Below are positions 45,347 to 55,034 of a stretch of 64,000 bases of DNA, one piece after another. The notes under the pieces were generated by a model. The model did not search any database. It saw nothing but the letters and a program-made list of their open reading frames with translations, and had not been told where the DNA came from. Position 1 is the first letter of the stretch. Every line of letters starts with the position of its first letter. The position numbers and the translations under genes are program-made. Source of the DNA: Paenibacillus kribbensis (GTDB lineage: Bacteria > Bacillota > Bacilli > Paenibacillales > Paenibacillaceae); the NCBI RefSeq assembly GCF_002240415.1, contig NZ_CP020028.1:496001-560000 (forward strand), given 5' to 3'.

Positions 45347-46762
45347 TTACCTTATGCCGTCCTCGATGATACGCTTTTGCGGTTCACGTGTTTGTGGCTC
45401 AGACGATGTACTTTCGTCAGGAACAGCAACAATACGCTGTTGCGCATGGTATGTATCGCGGCTGATCCGGGTGCGTTCCACAGTCTTGCCGTCCACCTTT
45501 TTGATTCGGTATGTTTCCACTACATATCCTTCCCTGCCCTGCCGAAGTACTTGATAGAAGCCGGGGGAAAATGAGCCATTACGGATTTTCTTTTCCGGTA
45601 TAGGGAGGACACGAACCGTGCGGGATTCCAGCTCATAGGACACATTTGACGGGAAGGTGCCAAAAAATTTTACGGTAAGCATGCGGTTTTGAACGGCGGC
45701 ACGCAGGAGCAAATGCTTGCCCGTATTGTTCTTAAAGCGAAAATTAATAGATCCTGTAGCAAAAGTGGCATCCTGCCCCTTGGGCAGGTAGCTGACCGGC
45801 AAGGAGTGGTTGCGACGCTCAATAATGTCCAAACCGACTCGCAGCGCCGCATTGTAGACGGTGCTGGATACCTGACAAATCCCGCCGCCAATGCCGGATT
45901 CCAGTTGTCCGTTCACGATCACCGGGGCTTCACGAAAGCCTTGAGTGCGCTCAGCCTTGGCTATAATTTGACCATAGTCAAATATATCGCCTGGCTTGAG
46001 GATCAATCCGTCAACAGTGCTGGCGGCTGAGTTGACGTTATACACACGTCCTTCCGAGCTGCTGCCCAGGCTGGTGGAAAACTGGACGATTTTACGCTCG
46101 ATACCTTCGCCCCGCAGGCTATCCACCGTAATATCCGGTTCCAGCTGCCGGAACGGTAGCTCCACTCGTACCGGCTCCCCGGAGGCGGTTAAATCCTTGG
46201 GCAGCGCCTTATCCAGTGCTACGTTTAATTTGGGCCAATCCAGGCGGCGGACGGATCGCCCCGGAATATAGTGAACCTGATCGTATGGGGTGATCTGACG
46301 TACGGCATTCACAGGCATGCCGTAGCGCTGTTCCTCCCAATCGGTCCCCAATTGGGCTTTTAAGGCGTTCTCCTGTCGGGAAGGCGTGACAGACCATTCC
46401 TTTTCAAAGGTAAAGCGTGTCTGCACACGAGTCCACAGATGCTCCGAGCCGAGCGCCTTCACGCCATTGCGGAATGCCGATGCATTATAAGTAATCCCTG
46501 CGTCTCCAAGGGTAAGTTTTATATCCTGCGCACTGCTGTCATTATCCGTCAAGATCAGAGGGCGCTGCTTCAAGGCATCCAGTTTCTCGTCCAGCAGGCG
46601 AAGAGCGGCTGTTTTATCCATAGCTCCCATGCTGATTCCTCCGACCCTTACTCCCTTCGGCAGTGTTTGTCTGTCGGCGTACAGGTGAAGCCCTCCCCAT
46701 AGCATCGCCAGCGCCAAAATTCCACACCATATCCAAATGACAGATAAATGAATTTTTTTCAT
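45347..46762 (-). CDS. VanW-family, G5-type wall protein
   Basis: The 471-residue protein has one N-terminal membrane anchor (VIWIWCGILALAMLWGGL), a putative peptidoglycan-binding region (VRVGGISMGAMDKTAALRLL), and the VanW domain (about 240-370) with GGGICQVSSTVYNAALR and RNHSLPVSYLPKGQDATF. A short C-terminal G5-like segment (YRIKKVDGKTVERTRISRDTY) follows. VanW proteins are named for a vancomycin-resistance cluster, but this one is a housekeeping-type homologue and there is no sign of resistance genes here. The catalytic role is not established. It points away from ftsE. Confidence 0.85.
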   Translation of the reverse strand: MKKIHLSVIWIWCGILALAMLWGGLHLYADRQTLPKGVRVGGISMGAMDKTAALRLLDEKLDALKQRPLILTDNDSSAQDIKLTLGDAGITYNASAFRNGVKALGSEHLWTRVQTRFTFEKEWSVTPSRQENALKAQLGTDWEEQRYGMPVNAVRQITPYDQVHYIPGRSVRRLDWPKLNVALDKALPKDLTASGEPVRVELPFRQLEPDITVDSLRGEGIERKIVQFSTSLGSSSEGRVYNVNSAASTVDGLILKPGDIFDYGQIIAKAERTQGFREAPVIVNGQLESGIGGGICQVSSTVYNAALRVGLDIIERRNHSLPVSYLPKGQDATFATGSINFRFKNNTGKHLLLRAAVQNRMLTVKFFGTFPSNVSYELESRTVRVLPIPEKKIRNGSFSPGFYQVLRQGREGYVVETYRIKKVDGKTVERTRISRDTYHAQQRIVAVPDESTSSEPQTREPQKRIIEDGIR

Positions 46763-46861
46763 AATGCAGATGTCTCCTGTCTCGTAAGCTTAGTAACGCA
46801 TTCGTGTGCCATCATATTCATATATATGTGCCAAATGCGGAAAACTTTCGGTACTATTTAG

Positions 46862-46877
46862 GTAACAAATTTGTTAC
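46862..46877. promoter_or_regulatory. Perfect 16-bp palindrome between vanW and ftsE
   Basis: GTAACAAATTTGTTAC (46862-46877) reads the same on both strands and lies 100 bases upstream of the vanW start and 110 of ftsE. It has the size and symmetry of a dimeric repressor site. No T run follows. The binding protein is unknown. Confidence 0.55.
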
Positions 46878-46986
46878 AATGATAGACGGTATGATGAAAT
46901 ACAGAAGTTTATAAAGGAAATGCATGGAATATGTCGAATGGTTATTAGGTTATACGTAACATGATTAAGCAGCGGGAAGTGATCGA

Positions 46987-47673
46987 GTGATTGAAATGCA
47001 GGATGTGTGGAAGACCTATACTAACGGGACCCACGCACTTCAGGGAGTGTCGGTCAAAATTGACCGTAATGAATTCGTATACGTAGTCGGCCCGTCCGGG
47101 GCGGGTAAATCGACTTTTATGAAGCTTATTTATAGAGAAGAAGTACCGACCAAGGGGCAAATTTCAGTTAATGGATTTAATATCGGGAAGCTCAAGCAGC
47201 GTAAAATCCCTTATGTCCGTCGCAACATCGGAGTCATTTTTCAGGATTTCCGCCTTTTGCCGCGTTTGACGGCCTATGAGAATGTAGCGTTTGCCATGGA
47301 AGTGATCGAGGCTCCCAAAAAGCTGATCCGCAAACGAGTACCGGAAGTGCTCGAATTGGTTGGCTTGAAAGAGAAAATGAATCGTGAGCCTGCCCAGCTT
47401 TCCGGTGGGGAGCAACAGCGTGTAGCGATTGCCCGTGCCATCGTGAACAATCCATCGGTGATCATTGCCGATGAGCCGACGGGTAATCTGGACCCCGAAA
47501 CATCGTGGGAGATCATGCAGCTGCTGGACGAAATTAATTTCCGGGGGACGACGATTGTGATGGCAACACACAATAAGGACATCGTGAACTCCATGCGTAA
47601 ACGCGTTATTGCCATCGAAAATGGCAACATCGTAAGAGATCAGGTCAGAGGAGAGTACGGATATGACTTTTAA
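46987..47673 (+). CDS. ftsE: Cell-division ATP-binding protein FtsE
   Basis: The 228-residue ABC ATPase has Walker [14 protein letters not shown] (about residue 37), the signature [14 protein letters not shown] and Walker [13 protein letters not shown]. FtsE pairs with FtsX, coupling ATP hydrolysis to activation of wall hydrolases outside. The start is GTG ([14 protein letters not shown]) behind GGGAAGTGA. It overlaps ftsX by 11 bases. Confidence 0.95.
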   Translation: MIEMQDVWKTYTNGTHALQGVSVKIDRNEFVYVVGPSGAGKSTFMKLIYREEVPTKGQISVNGFNIGKLKQRKIPYVRRNIGVIFQDFRLLPRLTAYENVAFAMEVIEAPKKLIRKRVPEVLELVGLKEKMNREPAQLSGGEQQRVAIARAIVNNPSVIIADEPTGNLDPETSWEIMQLLDEINFRGTTIVMATHNKDIVNSMRKRVIAIENGNIVRDQVRGEYGYDF

Positions 47674-48580
47674 TACCTTCTTGCGTCATATGCGGGAAGG
47701 TTTCAAAAACATATTCCGCAATGGCTGGATGTCCATCGCATCCATCACCTCAATTATTGTGTCACTGCTTATTCTGGGCGTGTTCATCATGCTGGTGCTC
47801 AACGTCAACTCCTTGGCTGATCAAGCAGATAGCCAGGTGGAGATCAACGTATTTCTGGAGCTGAATGTGGATCAGAACATGCGTGAAACGCTGCAAAAGG
47901 AAATCGCGGCCATGCCGGAAATCAGCAAAACCAGCTTTGTGACTAAAGCTCAAGGATTGGAAGAGCTGCGCAAAGATCTGGGCGACAGCGGCAAAGAGCT
48001 GCTGGAGGGTTTTGACAAGGACAGCAATCCGTTGCCGGACAAAATTGTGGTAGAGGTTATTGAACCGACGACGGTTCCATTTGTGGCCGAGAAGATTGAG
48101 AAGCTGAATACGTTGCATCCAGAGAAGCCGATTTTAAAGGTTCGTTATGGAAAAGGCACCGTAGAGACGCTCTTTACGATAACCAAGCTGATTCGCAATG
48201 TTGGCTTTATATTCGTAGCCGGGTTGGCGATTATGTCCATGTTCCTGATCTCGAATACAATTCGTGTGACGATATTGGCACGACGCAGAGAGATTAGCAT
48301 TATGAAGCTGGTCGGTGCGACCAACTTTTTTATACGATGGCCGTTTTTTATTGAAGGCGCGCTTATTGGTCTCATTGGTTCCTTGATTACCGTAGGTATT
48401 TTATTTACAGGCTATCAGCGTCTGCTCACGGCCGTTCAGGGAGATATCGCATTGAATATGCTGAAGCTTATGCCGCTTGAGGGCATTTGGATTCAGTTGA
48501 GTGCTTTGCTGGTTATTTTGGGGATGCTGGTCGGCATTATTGGCAGTACCCTGTCCATGCGCAAGTTCTTGAAAGTATAA
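47663..48580 (+). CDS. ftsX: Cell-division membrane protein FtsX
   Basis: The 305-residue protein has FtsX topology: one N-terminal span (ITSIIVSLLILGVFIMLVL), a large outer loop (about 55-170), and three C-terminal spans with RREISIMKLVGATNFFIRW. With FtsE it controls M23 and other hydrolases through its outer loop. Its target may be the M23 protein encoded next. It lies in the order ftsE-ftsX-M23-ctp-minJ, close to B. subtilis, where ctpB and minJ follow ftsEX. Confidence 0.94.
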   Translation: MTFNTFLRHMREGFKNIFRNGWMSIASITSIIVSLLILGVFIMLVLNVNSLADQADSQVEINVFLELNVDQNMRETLQKEIAAMPEISKTSFVTKAQGLEELRKDLGDSGKELLEGFDKDSNPLPDKIVVEVIEPTTVPFVAEKIEKLNTLHPEKPILKVRYGKGTVETLFTITKLIRNVGFIFVAGLAIMSMFLISNTIRVTILARRREISIMKLVGATNFFIRWPFFIEGALIGLIGSLITVGILFTGYQRLLTAVQGDIALNMLKLMPLEGIWIQLSALLVILGMLVGIIGSTLSMRKFLKV

Positions 48581-48600
48581 AGAATCATTTGGTGCGTCGT

Positions 48601-48614
48601 AATTGATATCAATT
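48601..48614. repeat. 14-bp perfect palindrome between ftsX and the M23 gene
   Basis: AATTGATATCAATT lies 20 bases past the ftsX stop. It may be an operator for the downstream gene or chance. AT-rich palindromes of this length are not rare. Confidence 0.3.
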
Positions 48615-48678
48615 AGAACGGGGAAGCCCGCTGTTATGTTGCGATAAAGATTTTGCGATAAAGGATGGGGATTGCAAG

Positions 48679-49959
48679 TTGAAGAAAACAGGATCTGTGT
48701 TGGCCGCTACCCTGGTAGCCGCATTGCTGATTCAGCCTTCTGACGGATATGCCAAAAGCATGAGTGAAATCAATTCGCAGCTGAACCAATTGGAAAAGCA
48801 GGCCAAATCTGCCAAGCAACAGCAGGAAAAGGCTGCTCAAGATAAACAGTATGCCCAGCATTATAAAAATAAAACCGTGCAAAACCTGAAAGTTGTACTT
48901 GATCAGATTAATAGTGTCAGTGACCAGTTGAGTCGTGTAGCGGTTCAGATTGATCAAACGGAAGATAATCTGCGTGCGACTAAAAAAGATTTAGCCGAAG
49001 CGATTGATCGTATCCAGTCACGGGAAAAAATGCTGGAAACTCGCGTGCGTCTGATGTATACGGATGGAACTGTCTCATATATGGACGTGCTTATGTCTTC
49101 GACCAGCTTTAGCGACTTTCTCAGCCGGGTAGATTCCTTGAAAACGATCGTGGAGCAGGATCAAATCCTGTTGGACGAGCATAAAAAGGACAAGGCCCTG
49201 GTCGTAAGCAAGAAGAAGCAGCTCGACACGGAATATAAAAATGCCAAGAAGCTGTATGCGATCAAGCAGGACGCCAAAGCAGAACTGAATTCCAAGGAGC
49301 AGGAAAAGCAAAGATTGATCGCCGGCTATGATCATGATATTGCTGAGTCAGATGAAATCAGTGAAGAACAAAATGATATGCTGGTAGCCCTCGCTAACAA
49401 ACGTGTGGGTCTGTTGCAGGAGAAAAACAAGCTCAGAGCGGAGCAGGCTGCTAAAGCAGCACGCGCCAGAGCGGCTGCACGTGCTGCTGAAGCTAAGCGA
49501 TATGCTTCATCCTCAGGTTCCGGCTCGAATTCCAGCCATGCGGCAGCAAGTACGTATACAGGCGGATCGGGCACGTTGGCTTTGCCTGTATCCCATTACC
49601 GACTCTCATCTACTTTTGGCATGCGGGTACATCCGATAACCGGCAAGCTGAAAGGCCACACAGGTATTGATATGGCGGCCCCGCAGGGAACCGATATTCA
49701 TGCAGCAGAAGACGGTGTTGTCATTGTAGCCGAATGGTGGAGCGGCTATGGAAACACGGTTGTGATTGACCACGGAGACGGGCTATGGACCCTATACGGA
49801 CATATTCGCAATGGCGGTACGGTGGTTCATACGGGACAGACAGTGAAACGCGGTCAAAAAATTGCGGAAGTTGGTTCGACGGGTAATTCTACAGGACCTC
49901 ACTGTCATTTTGAGGTGCGCGAGAATAACAAACCTGTAAATCCGATGAACTATTTATAG
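48679..49959 (+). CDS. EnvC-like secreted M23 peptidoglycan endopeptidase
   Basis: The 426-residue protein has a signal peptide (MKKTGSVLAATLVAALLIQ, cleavage after GYA). Long coiled coils from 28 to about 260 are followed by an Ala/Ser linker and the M23/LytM domain at the end with HTGIDMAAPQGTDI, YGNTVVIDHGDGLW and GPHCHFEVRENN. The His-x3-Asp and HxH motifs bind zinc and look intact, so unlike pure activators it should cut cross-links. The coiled-coil part is the kind FtsX contacts. The start is TTG behind GGATGGGG. It directly follows ftsEX. Confidence 0.87.
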   Translation: MKKTGSVLAATLVAALLIQPSDGYAKSMSEINSQLNQLEKQAKSAKQQQEKAAQDKQYAQHYKNKTVQNLKVVLDQINSVSDQLSRVAVQIDQTEDNLRATKKDLAEAIDRIQSREKMLETRVRLMYTDGTVSYMDVLMSSTSFSDFLSRVDSLKTIVEQDQILLDEHKKDKALVVSKKKQLDTEYKNAKKLYAIKQDAKAELNSKEQEKQRLIAGYDHDIAESDEISEEQNDMLVALANKRVGLLQEKNKLRAEQAAKAARARAAARAAEAKRYASSSGSGSNSSHAAASTYTGGSGTLALPVSHYRLSSTFGMRVHPITGKLKGHTGIDMAAPQGTDIHAAEDGVVIVAEWWSGYGNTVVIDHGDGLWTLYGHIRNGGTVVHTGQTVKRGQKIAEVGSTGNSTGPHCHFEVRENNKPVNPMNYL

Positions 49960-49970
49960 CTGAAAAAGGC

Positions 49971-50010
49971 AAGCCCTATTTGTAGCCGATACGGTTGTAG
50001 ATAGGGCTTT
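49971..50010 (+). terminator. Terminator after the M23 gene
   Basis: AAGCCCTAT pairs with ATAGGGCTT around a 21-base region holding CCG-ATA-CGG, followed by TTGCTTT. T run is interrupted, so moderate strength. Confidence 0.68.
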
Positions 50011-50165
50011 GCTTTCATAGCTTGATACCCGATGAAGAACATGTGCATTGAGACACAGAGTAGGATACAATTATCATATTCCGTACAAGCTAGACGTATA
50101 CTGCGTGAATGGATATGCGTTTGAGGAATAGGCTACAAGATAAAGAGAAGGCGGTGGACGATTAG

Positions 50166-51632
50166 ATGTTGAAAAAAAGTACAGCAGTACTCTTGATGGT
50201 GATTGGCCTGCTTGGCGGCAGTCTGCTCACTTTTGCTTATACTGGAACGGCCACAGTGGGGAATAGCGCCCTGGGCGAGGGACTGCTGGCAAGTGTGACA
50301 GGGAGCAGTTCCGCCTCCAGAAGCGATATCCGCAAAATTGAGACAGCGATGGACCTGATTCAGGGACAATATTATCAGGATGTGGATCGTACCAAGCTGG
50401 TGGATGGCGCTATCAATGGTATGATGGAGTCGCTAGGCGACCCGTATTCCTCTTATATGGGCAAAGAAACTGCACAACAGTTTGAGCAGTCTATTGAAGG
50501 TTCTTTTACCGGGATCGGAGCCGAGGTAGCGGCGGAAAACGGAAAGGTAGTCGTAGTAACACCAATTAAAGGTTCTCCGGCGGAAAAGGCGGGGCTTCGC
50601 TCTAAAGATATTATTTTGTCTGTTAACGGTGAAACACTGGATGGATTGGATCTCAATAAGGCCGTTTCCAAAATTCGGGGACCCAAGGGCAGTCAGGCCA
50701 AGGTCAAAATTCAGCGCAATGGCTCTCCTGATCCACTCGAATACACGATTACCCGTGACAACATTGATATGGAAACCGTCACAGCTCATATGGAAAGCGG
50801 CGGTGTAGGTGTTATTACCATCACCCAGTTCTCGTTGAATACAGCAGACCGTTTCAAAGAGGAACTGGCGAAGCTGGAGAAAAAAGGGCTTAAAGGACTC
50901 GTCATCGACGTGCGTAATAACCCTGGCGGTGTGCTTTCGGTCGTCATTGATATTGCCCAGCAATTTGTTCCTTCAGGCAAAACGATTGTACAGGTGGAAG
51001 ACAAGAACCAGAAGCGTGAAGAAGAGAAATCCAAAGGTTCAAGCAAAAACTATCCGGTGACGTTGCTGATGAATAAAGGCAGCGCCAGCGCGTCCGAAAT
51101 TCTGGCAGGTGCTCTCCAGCAATCGGCTGGTGCAGTGTTGATCGGGGAAAACTCCTTTGGTAAAGGAACGGTACAAACCAGCTATGACAAGCAAATGGGC
51201 GACGGCAGCCTGCTCAAAATCACGATTGCCAAATGGCTAACGCCAAATGGTACGTGGATTCATAAAAAAGGGATTAAGCCGGATATCGCAGTGGAGCAGC
51301 CTGAATACTTCACAGCGGCACCACTGAACAAAGAAAAGTCCTTGAAATACAATATGAATAGCAGCGATGTAAAAAATGCGCAAATCATTCTGCAAGGCTT
51401 GGGTTACAAACCGGGGCGTGAAGACGGCTATTTTGATAAAGCGACCGAAAGCTCTGTGATTGCTTTTCAAAAGCAGGCGAAGCTGACAGCTAGCGGTATC
51501 ATTGATGCGAAGACAGCAGCGGCGATGGAAGCCAAGCTGATTCAAAAAATTCGTGATCCGAAAAACGACAATCAACTCAAGCAGGGGATTGAAGAGATTC
51601 GGAAGGAAATGAAGGCTGGCGCAGCGAAATAA
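50166..51632 (+). CDS. ctpB: Carboxy-terminal processing protease, CtpB-like (S41)
   Basis: The 488-residue protein has a signal/anchor (AVLLMVIGLLGGSLLTFAYT), a PDZ domain (about 105-185, GIGAEVAAENGKVVVVTPI and GSPAEKAGLRSKD), and the S41 catalytic domain with Ser in MNKGSASASEILAGAL and Lys in SFGKGTVQTSYD. A C-terminal peptidoglycan-binding domain (NAQIILQGLGYKPGREDGYF) completes it. CtpB cuts secreted substrates; in Bacillus it acts in sporulation signalling by cutting SpoIVFA. Its position downstream of ftsEX and before minJ matches the Bacillus yvjB locus. Confidence 0.87.
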   Translation: MLKKSTAVLLMVIGLLGGSLLTFAYTGTATVGNSALGEGLLASVTGSSSASRSDIRKIETAMDLIQGQYYQDVDRTKLVDGAINGMMESLGDPYSSYMGKETAQQFEQSIEGSFTGIGAEVAAENGKVVVVTPIKGSPAEKAGLRSKDIILSVNGETLDGLDLNKAVSKIRGPKGSQAKVKIQRNGSPDPLEYTITRDNIDMETVTAHMESGGVGVITITQFSLNTADRFKEELAKLEKKGLKGLVIDVRNNPGGVLSVVIDIAQQFVPSGKTIVQVEDKNQKREEEKSKGSSKNYPVTLLMNKGSASASEILAGALQQSAGAVLIGENSFGKGTVQTSYDKQMGDGSLLKITIAKWLTPNGTWIHKKGIKPDIAVEQPEYFTAAPLNKEKSLKYNMNSSDVKNAQIILQGLGYKPGREDGYFDKATESSVIAFQKQAKLTASGIIDAKTAAAMEAKLIQKIRDPKNDNQLKQGIEEIRKEMKAGAAK

Positions 51633-51644
51633 TTAGGAAGGCTA

Positions 51645-51678
51645 CAACAAGGGGGCTGGAAACAGCCTCCTTTGTTGT
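51645..51678 (+). terminator. Probable terminator after ctpB
   Basis: CAACAA-GGGGGCTG-GAAA-CAGCCTCC-TTTGTTG with a G-T pair forms a long stem, but the following TTGTTGGGATTT is only moderately T-rich. Confidence 0.62.
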
Positions 51679-51798
51679 TGGGATTTATTTGCAGTCTGTC
51701 GGTTTGTCTTCCCTACGTTGGCAATTTCATATAGAATAAATGGATATGAAACGTACGTGATCCGCTATACCAGCGGGCCAGGGGCATAAGGAGTGTGA

Positions 51799-53118
51799 AT
51801 GAACTTGGAATGGGCATTACAATGGGGATGGAGCGTTCTGAATGCTTGCTTGTACCTGCTTTTGCAGCCGTTTTACTATATCTCAATACTCATTGTCGCG
51901 CTTGGCTATCGTCGGCAAATGCTGCTGGAGCGCAAGCTCTTTCATACCAGAGTGCACAGCTGGGCAGGACAAGCCTGGCGCGTCGTATGGAGTGGCTTGA
52001 TCGCTGGAATAGTGCTATCCGCTCTGGGAATGTTCGTCAGCGTACATCTGAACACAGCTTCCATCGTGTGTCTGTGGGTGACCACATTGCTGCTCATGCT
52101 GGTACGTGTCCGTTACCTGTGCCTGGCCTATTCGGTAGGTCTGCTGGGTGTGGCTCAATTTGTATTGAACGTCGCAGATGGCTGGCAGCCTGAGGGGGCG
52201 CTCGGAGCATCGTTAGCAGCCATCCGCGGATTGGATATACCTGCATTGCTGGTGCTGGTCGCCGCGCTGCATGTGGCTGAGGCGCTGCTGGTTCGCTGGC
52301 AAGGAGGAAAGGCGGCCACTCCACTATTTGTGGAGGGCAAACGGGGAAGACTGGTTGGAGGCTATCGTATGGAAGATCTCTGGCCGATTCCACTGCTGCT
52401 GTTGGTTCCCGTTCAGGGAGGCTTTACGCTTCCATGGACACCTTTATTCGGCAGCAGCGACGCCGGAGCCGGATATATGCTGGCTGCCTTGCCAGTCCTG
52501 ATGGGCTTCAGCAGCGTGACGCTGGGCTACCTGCCACGTCAAAAGGCGTTGCTCACGTCGAACCGCCTGCTCCTGTACAGCGTGGTTTTGCTTCTGCTAA
52601 GCCTGCTGGCGGCATGGTGGAGCCCGCTGATGCTGCTGGCAGCATTATTCTCCTTCCTCGCCCATGAAGCGCTAATCTGGTATGGCAACCTGGAGGAAGG
52701 CCGTCTCAGTCCGATGTTTGTTCATCCGGAGCAAGGAATGCGCGTTCTTGCTGTGCTGCCGGACAGTCCGGCGACGGCCATGGGCATTCTGCCAGGGGAG
52801 GCCATTTACCGTGTGAACGGTGTCGTTGTAAATAGCCGTGCCGAGCTGCACCAGGCCTTGCGAATCCATTCTGCTTTTTGCAAACTGGAGGTGCGCAACC
52901 TTCAAGGTGAGATCAAGTTTGTACAGCGCGGCATGTACGATGGCGATCATCACCAGCTAGGGGTCGTGCTTGCACCGGATGAGGACGCGAACTGGGCCGT
53001 GTCCATACAGCCGGCCTCCATCTACCGGATTCTTGCCATGCATATAGGTGCACGGCGACGTAAAGCTGGACAGGCACCGAAGGCAGAGGGTGTAAGCTTG
53101 GACACCATGGAAAAATAG
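51799..53118 (+). CDS. minJ: MinJ-like membrane protein with C-terminal PDZ domain
   Basis: The 439-residue protein has about seven or eight membrane spans across the first 300 residues and a C-terminal PDZ domain (about 315-390, GMRVLAVLPDSPATAMGILPG, VNGVVVNSRAELHQAL). In Bacillus, MinJ (YvjD) bridges DivIVA and MinD to place division at mid-cell. The gene order ftsEX-ctpB-minJ and this domain layout support the call, but sequence conservation of MinJ is low. AAGGAG precedes the ATG. Confidence 0.75.
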   Translation: MNLEWALQWGWSVLNACLYLLLQPFYYISILIVALGYRRQMLLERKLFHTRVHSWAGQAWRVVWSGLIAGIVLSALGMFVSVHLNTASIVCLWVTTLLLMLVRVRYLCLAYSVGLLGVAQFVLNVADGWQPEGALGASLAAIRGLDIPALLVLVAALHVAEALLVRWQGGKAATPLFVEGKRGRLVGGYRMEDLWPIPLLLLVPVQGGFTLPWTPLFGSSDAGAGYMLAALPVLMGFSSVTLGYLPRQKALLTSNRLLLYSVVLLLLSLLAAWWSPLMLLAALFSFLAHEALIWYGNLEEGRLSPMFVHPEQGMRVLAVLPDSPATAMGILPGEAIYRVNGVVVNSRAELHQALRIHSAFCKLEVRNLQGEIKFVQRGMYDGDHHQLGVVLAPDEDANWAVSIQPASIYRILAMHIGARRRKAGQAPKAEGVSLDTMEK

Positions 53119-53127
53119 ATGTACCAT

Positions 53128-53180
53128 AAGAGGGCAGTCTTTATTTGATTAGAGTCGAATAAGGATTTGCGCTCTTTTTT
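53128..53180 (+). terminator. Terminator after minJ
   Basis: AAGAG...CTCTT with an inner TCTTTATT/AATAAGGA stem, followed by a T run. Internal loops make it moderate. Confidence 0.6.
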
Positions 53181-53297
53181 ATATTCAGGTAGTGGCCTGC
53201 TTGAAATCACTATTCTGATCAATATACAATGGATATGGAATATGATACGTTGATGAACCGTATGCCTATCAAGTGTGTGAAGCAGGGAGAGGAAAAG

Positions 53298-53855
53298 ATG
53301 AATGCAATTCACTTTATTCGAGAGTATATTAGGCATCCACGCAGCGTAGGCGCTGTCATCCCAAGTTCAAGACAGCTGGCCAAGCAAATCACCACACCGA
53401 TTTCCTTTGACGAAGCATCGTGTATTATTGAATACGGCGCAGGTACCGGTGTGTTTACGCAGGAGTTGATTTCCAACAAGCGTCCAGAAACGCTACTTCT
53501 GGTGATCGAAGCCAATGAATCGTTTTACAAAACACTACAAAGCAAGTACGGACACTTGGAACGGGTACACATTATTCACGGATCGGCTGAGCATGTAGCA
53601 CAGTATATGCACCAGTATGAGGTCTCCAAGGTGGACTATATTGTGTCAGGGCTTCCTTTTACCAGCCTGCCAGCCGCGTTATCCAGCCTTATTTTGGGAC
53701 AAACAGCAGAGGTTTTGGGTCAAGAGGGCAAATTTATTACGTTCCAGTACAGCAAGGTCAAACACAACTTCTTTCGCACCTTTTTTGCGGACATTCAAAT
53801 TAAAAAAGTACACTACAACGTCCCGCCTGCCTATGTATTCACTTGCAGCCTGTAA
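53298..53855 (+). CDS. KsgA/PmtA-like SAM-dependent methyltransferase
   Basis: The 185-residue protein has SAM motif I IIEYGAGTGVFTQEL (about residue 45), VIEANESFYKTL (acidic motif II) and VDYIVSGLPFTSLP, the GLPF version of motif IV. This matches the COG3963 group, annotated as phospholipid N-methyltransferase or rRNA adenine dimethylase-like. The true substrate is not clear. The N terminus (AIHFIREYIRHPRSVGAVIPSS) is typical. ATG at 53298 has GGAGAGGA upstream; an in-frame earlier ATG at 53229 lacks a site. It is monocistronic between terminators. Confidence 0.78.
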   Translation: MNAIHFIREYIRHPRSVGAVIPSSRQLAKQITTPISFDEASCIIEYGAGTGVFTQELISNKRPETLLLVIEANESFYKTLQSKYGHLERVHIIHGSAEHVAQYMHQYEVSKVDYIVSGLPFTSLPAALSSLILGQTAEVLGQEGKFITFQYSKVKHNFFRTFFADIQIKKVHYNVPPAYVFTCSL

Positions 53856-53906
53856 TCTATCACCTATGTAGAGGATAAGAATAAATACGAATAGAGAATT
53901 TTTGGG

Positions 53907-53950
53907 AAGACCCGGTTAGCGTCATTAAGATGTTGAACAGGTCTTTTTTG
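53907..53950 (+). terminator. Terminator after the methyltransferase gene
   Basis: AAGACC (53907-53912) pairs with GGTCTT (53940-53945), helped by GTT/AAC in the loop, followed by a T run. Confidence 0.7.
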
Positions 53951-54124
53951 TTTTGCATGCCCAAGGGGGAGAGAGGTGAAATAAGGGGATATGTTTAAAA
54001 GCAAAGTTCGTTTAAGGAATCATATTTTAAAATGGGACTTAACCTATATATTACATATGCTGGAACCTGTTAGATTTTGTGTAATTCATAATAATTCTGA
54101 GCTTTTGTTAAAGGGGATTTATGT

Positions 54125-54508
54125 ATGGTAAAACCGATGATGTTCATGCGTTGGTGTGAGTATTACGGGTTAAGTGACCGTGAGACAGATTTTATATCTT
54201 TTTTTATGATGAATTTCTCGGCTGCCCGATCAGGCAATCATCCGAAACTTAGAGAACAATTTGTTGAGATTCAGAGAAAAACCTTTCCTGAGTACCCGTT
54301 CGACATTACCCCGGAGGAATTAGATTATTCCAAATTTGAAGGACTAATGAAGCAGGTGTTGAAAATTCATTTTGACACGGCCGAGCTGCTATATTCTTTT
54401 TACCTCCAAAAGCTGTGTGCCCCGTTGGCAGAATACATTTTATCCACTGGAGAATCAGAGCCTTCACGCATCTATTACGAGCTTATTCAAAAGGACAAGG
54501 TGCGATAG
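54125..54508 (+). CDS. Hypothetical protein
   Basis: This 127-residue protein has no signal peptide or membrane span and no family I recognise. It is rich in Phe, Tyr and Glu and mainly helical (FMRWCEYYGLSDRETDFISFF, FEGLMKQVLKIHFDTAELL). AAAGGGG lies eight bases before the ATG, which supports real translation. It is alone between two terminators. Codon use is like neighbouring genes. Confidence 0.7.
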   Translation: MVKPMMFMRWCEYYGLSDRETDFISFFMMNFSAARSGNHPKLREQFVEIQRKTFPEYPFDITPEELDYSKFEGLMKQVLKIHFDTAELLYSFYLQKLCAPLAEYILSTGESEPSRIYYELIQKDKVR

Positions 54509-54594
54509 GGAGATTGGAGTGAAGATTCCCGTTCCCTAAACGGGGTCGTGATCGCCGCCGGTGGCGCGACTGGACGGCGTATTCATTTTCCATG

Positions 54595-54639
54595 AAGAAT
54601 GGTTTAGCAGGCTCCGTGTTTGCTCAACCATTCTTTTTT
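54595..54639 (+). terminator. Terminator after the hypothetical gene
   Basis: AAGAATGGTT pairs with AACCATTCTT, extended by AGCA/TGCT in the loop, followed by TTTTT. Confidence 0.84.
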
Positions 54640-55034
54640 ATTTTCAGAGGTTCAAAGCTACATAAAGCAATTTGACTTTAGCATTCTTCTATACCCATAT
54701 CGCAATTCATGGATAAACACCCAATATTTATGGTTATTTAGGGAATTAATCCTAGTGAATTAAAACTAGAATTAAAAATTTCAATATACCTTTGTGTTAA
54801 AGTTATATCATAACCTCACAATTGGACATATATCGTTCTTAATCTCTATATCTAGGGAGGTGGAAAGTAATAAAATGTAAAAATATGAAGTTGGACGGAC
54901 AGAAAACAATATCTTCCTGCGTATAAATAGATAACCTGTCGAAGTTTGTCCAGTTTCAATAAGAAAGGCGGTGACATAGCTAGAATAAATTTGCAGAAAG
55001 CTATGCAGGCAAATTGTTATACCTGCCATATTTT
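54640..55034. other. AT-rich gap before the CBM3 remnant; no intact gene
   Basis: No reading frame of coding quality is seen. A Shine-Dalgarno-like AGGGAGGTGG occurs near 54855 but leads only to ATG-TAA. Short complements such as GCAGG/CCTGC (about 55005-55027) are present. The stretch probably holds the eroded remains of whatever lay upstream of the CBM3 fragment. Confidence 0.45.

Noticed and set aside
45347-46762. vanW gene as a vancomycin-resistance marker
   Set aside because: No vanH/A/X/Y or two-component genes are nearby. VanW-domain proteins are common housekeeping proteins in Firmicutes.
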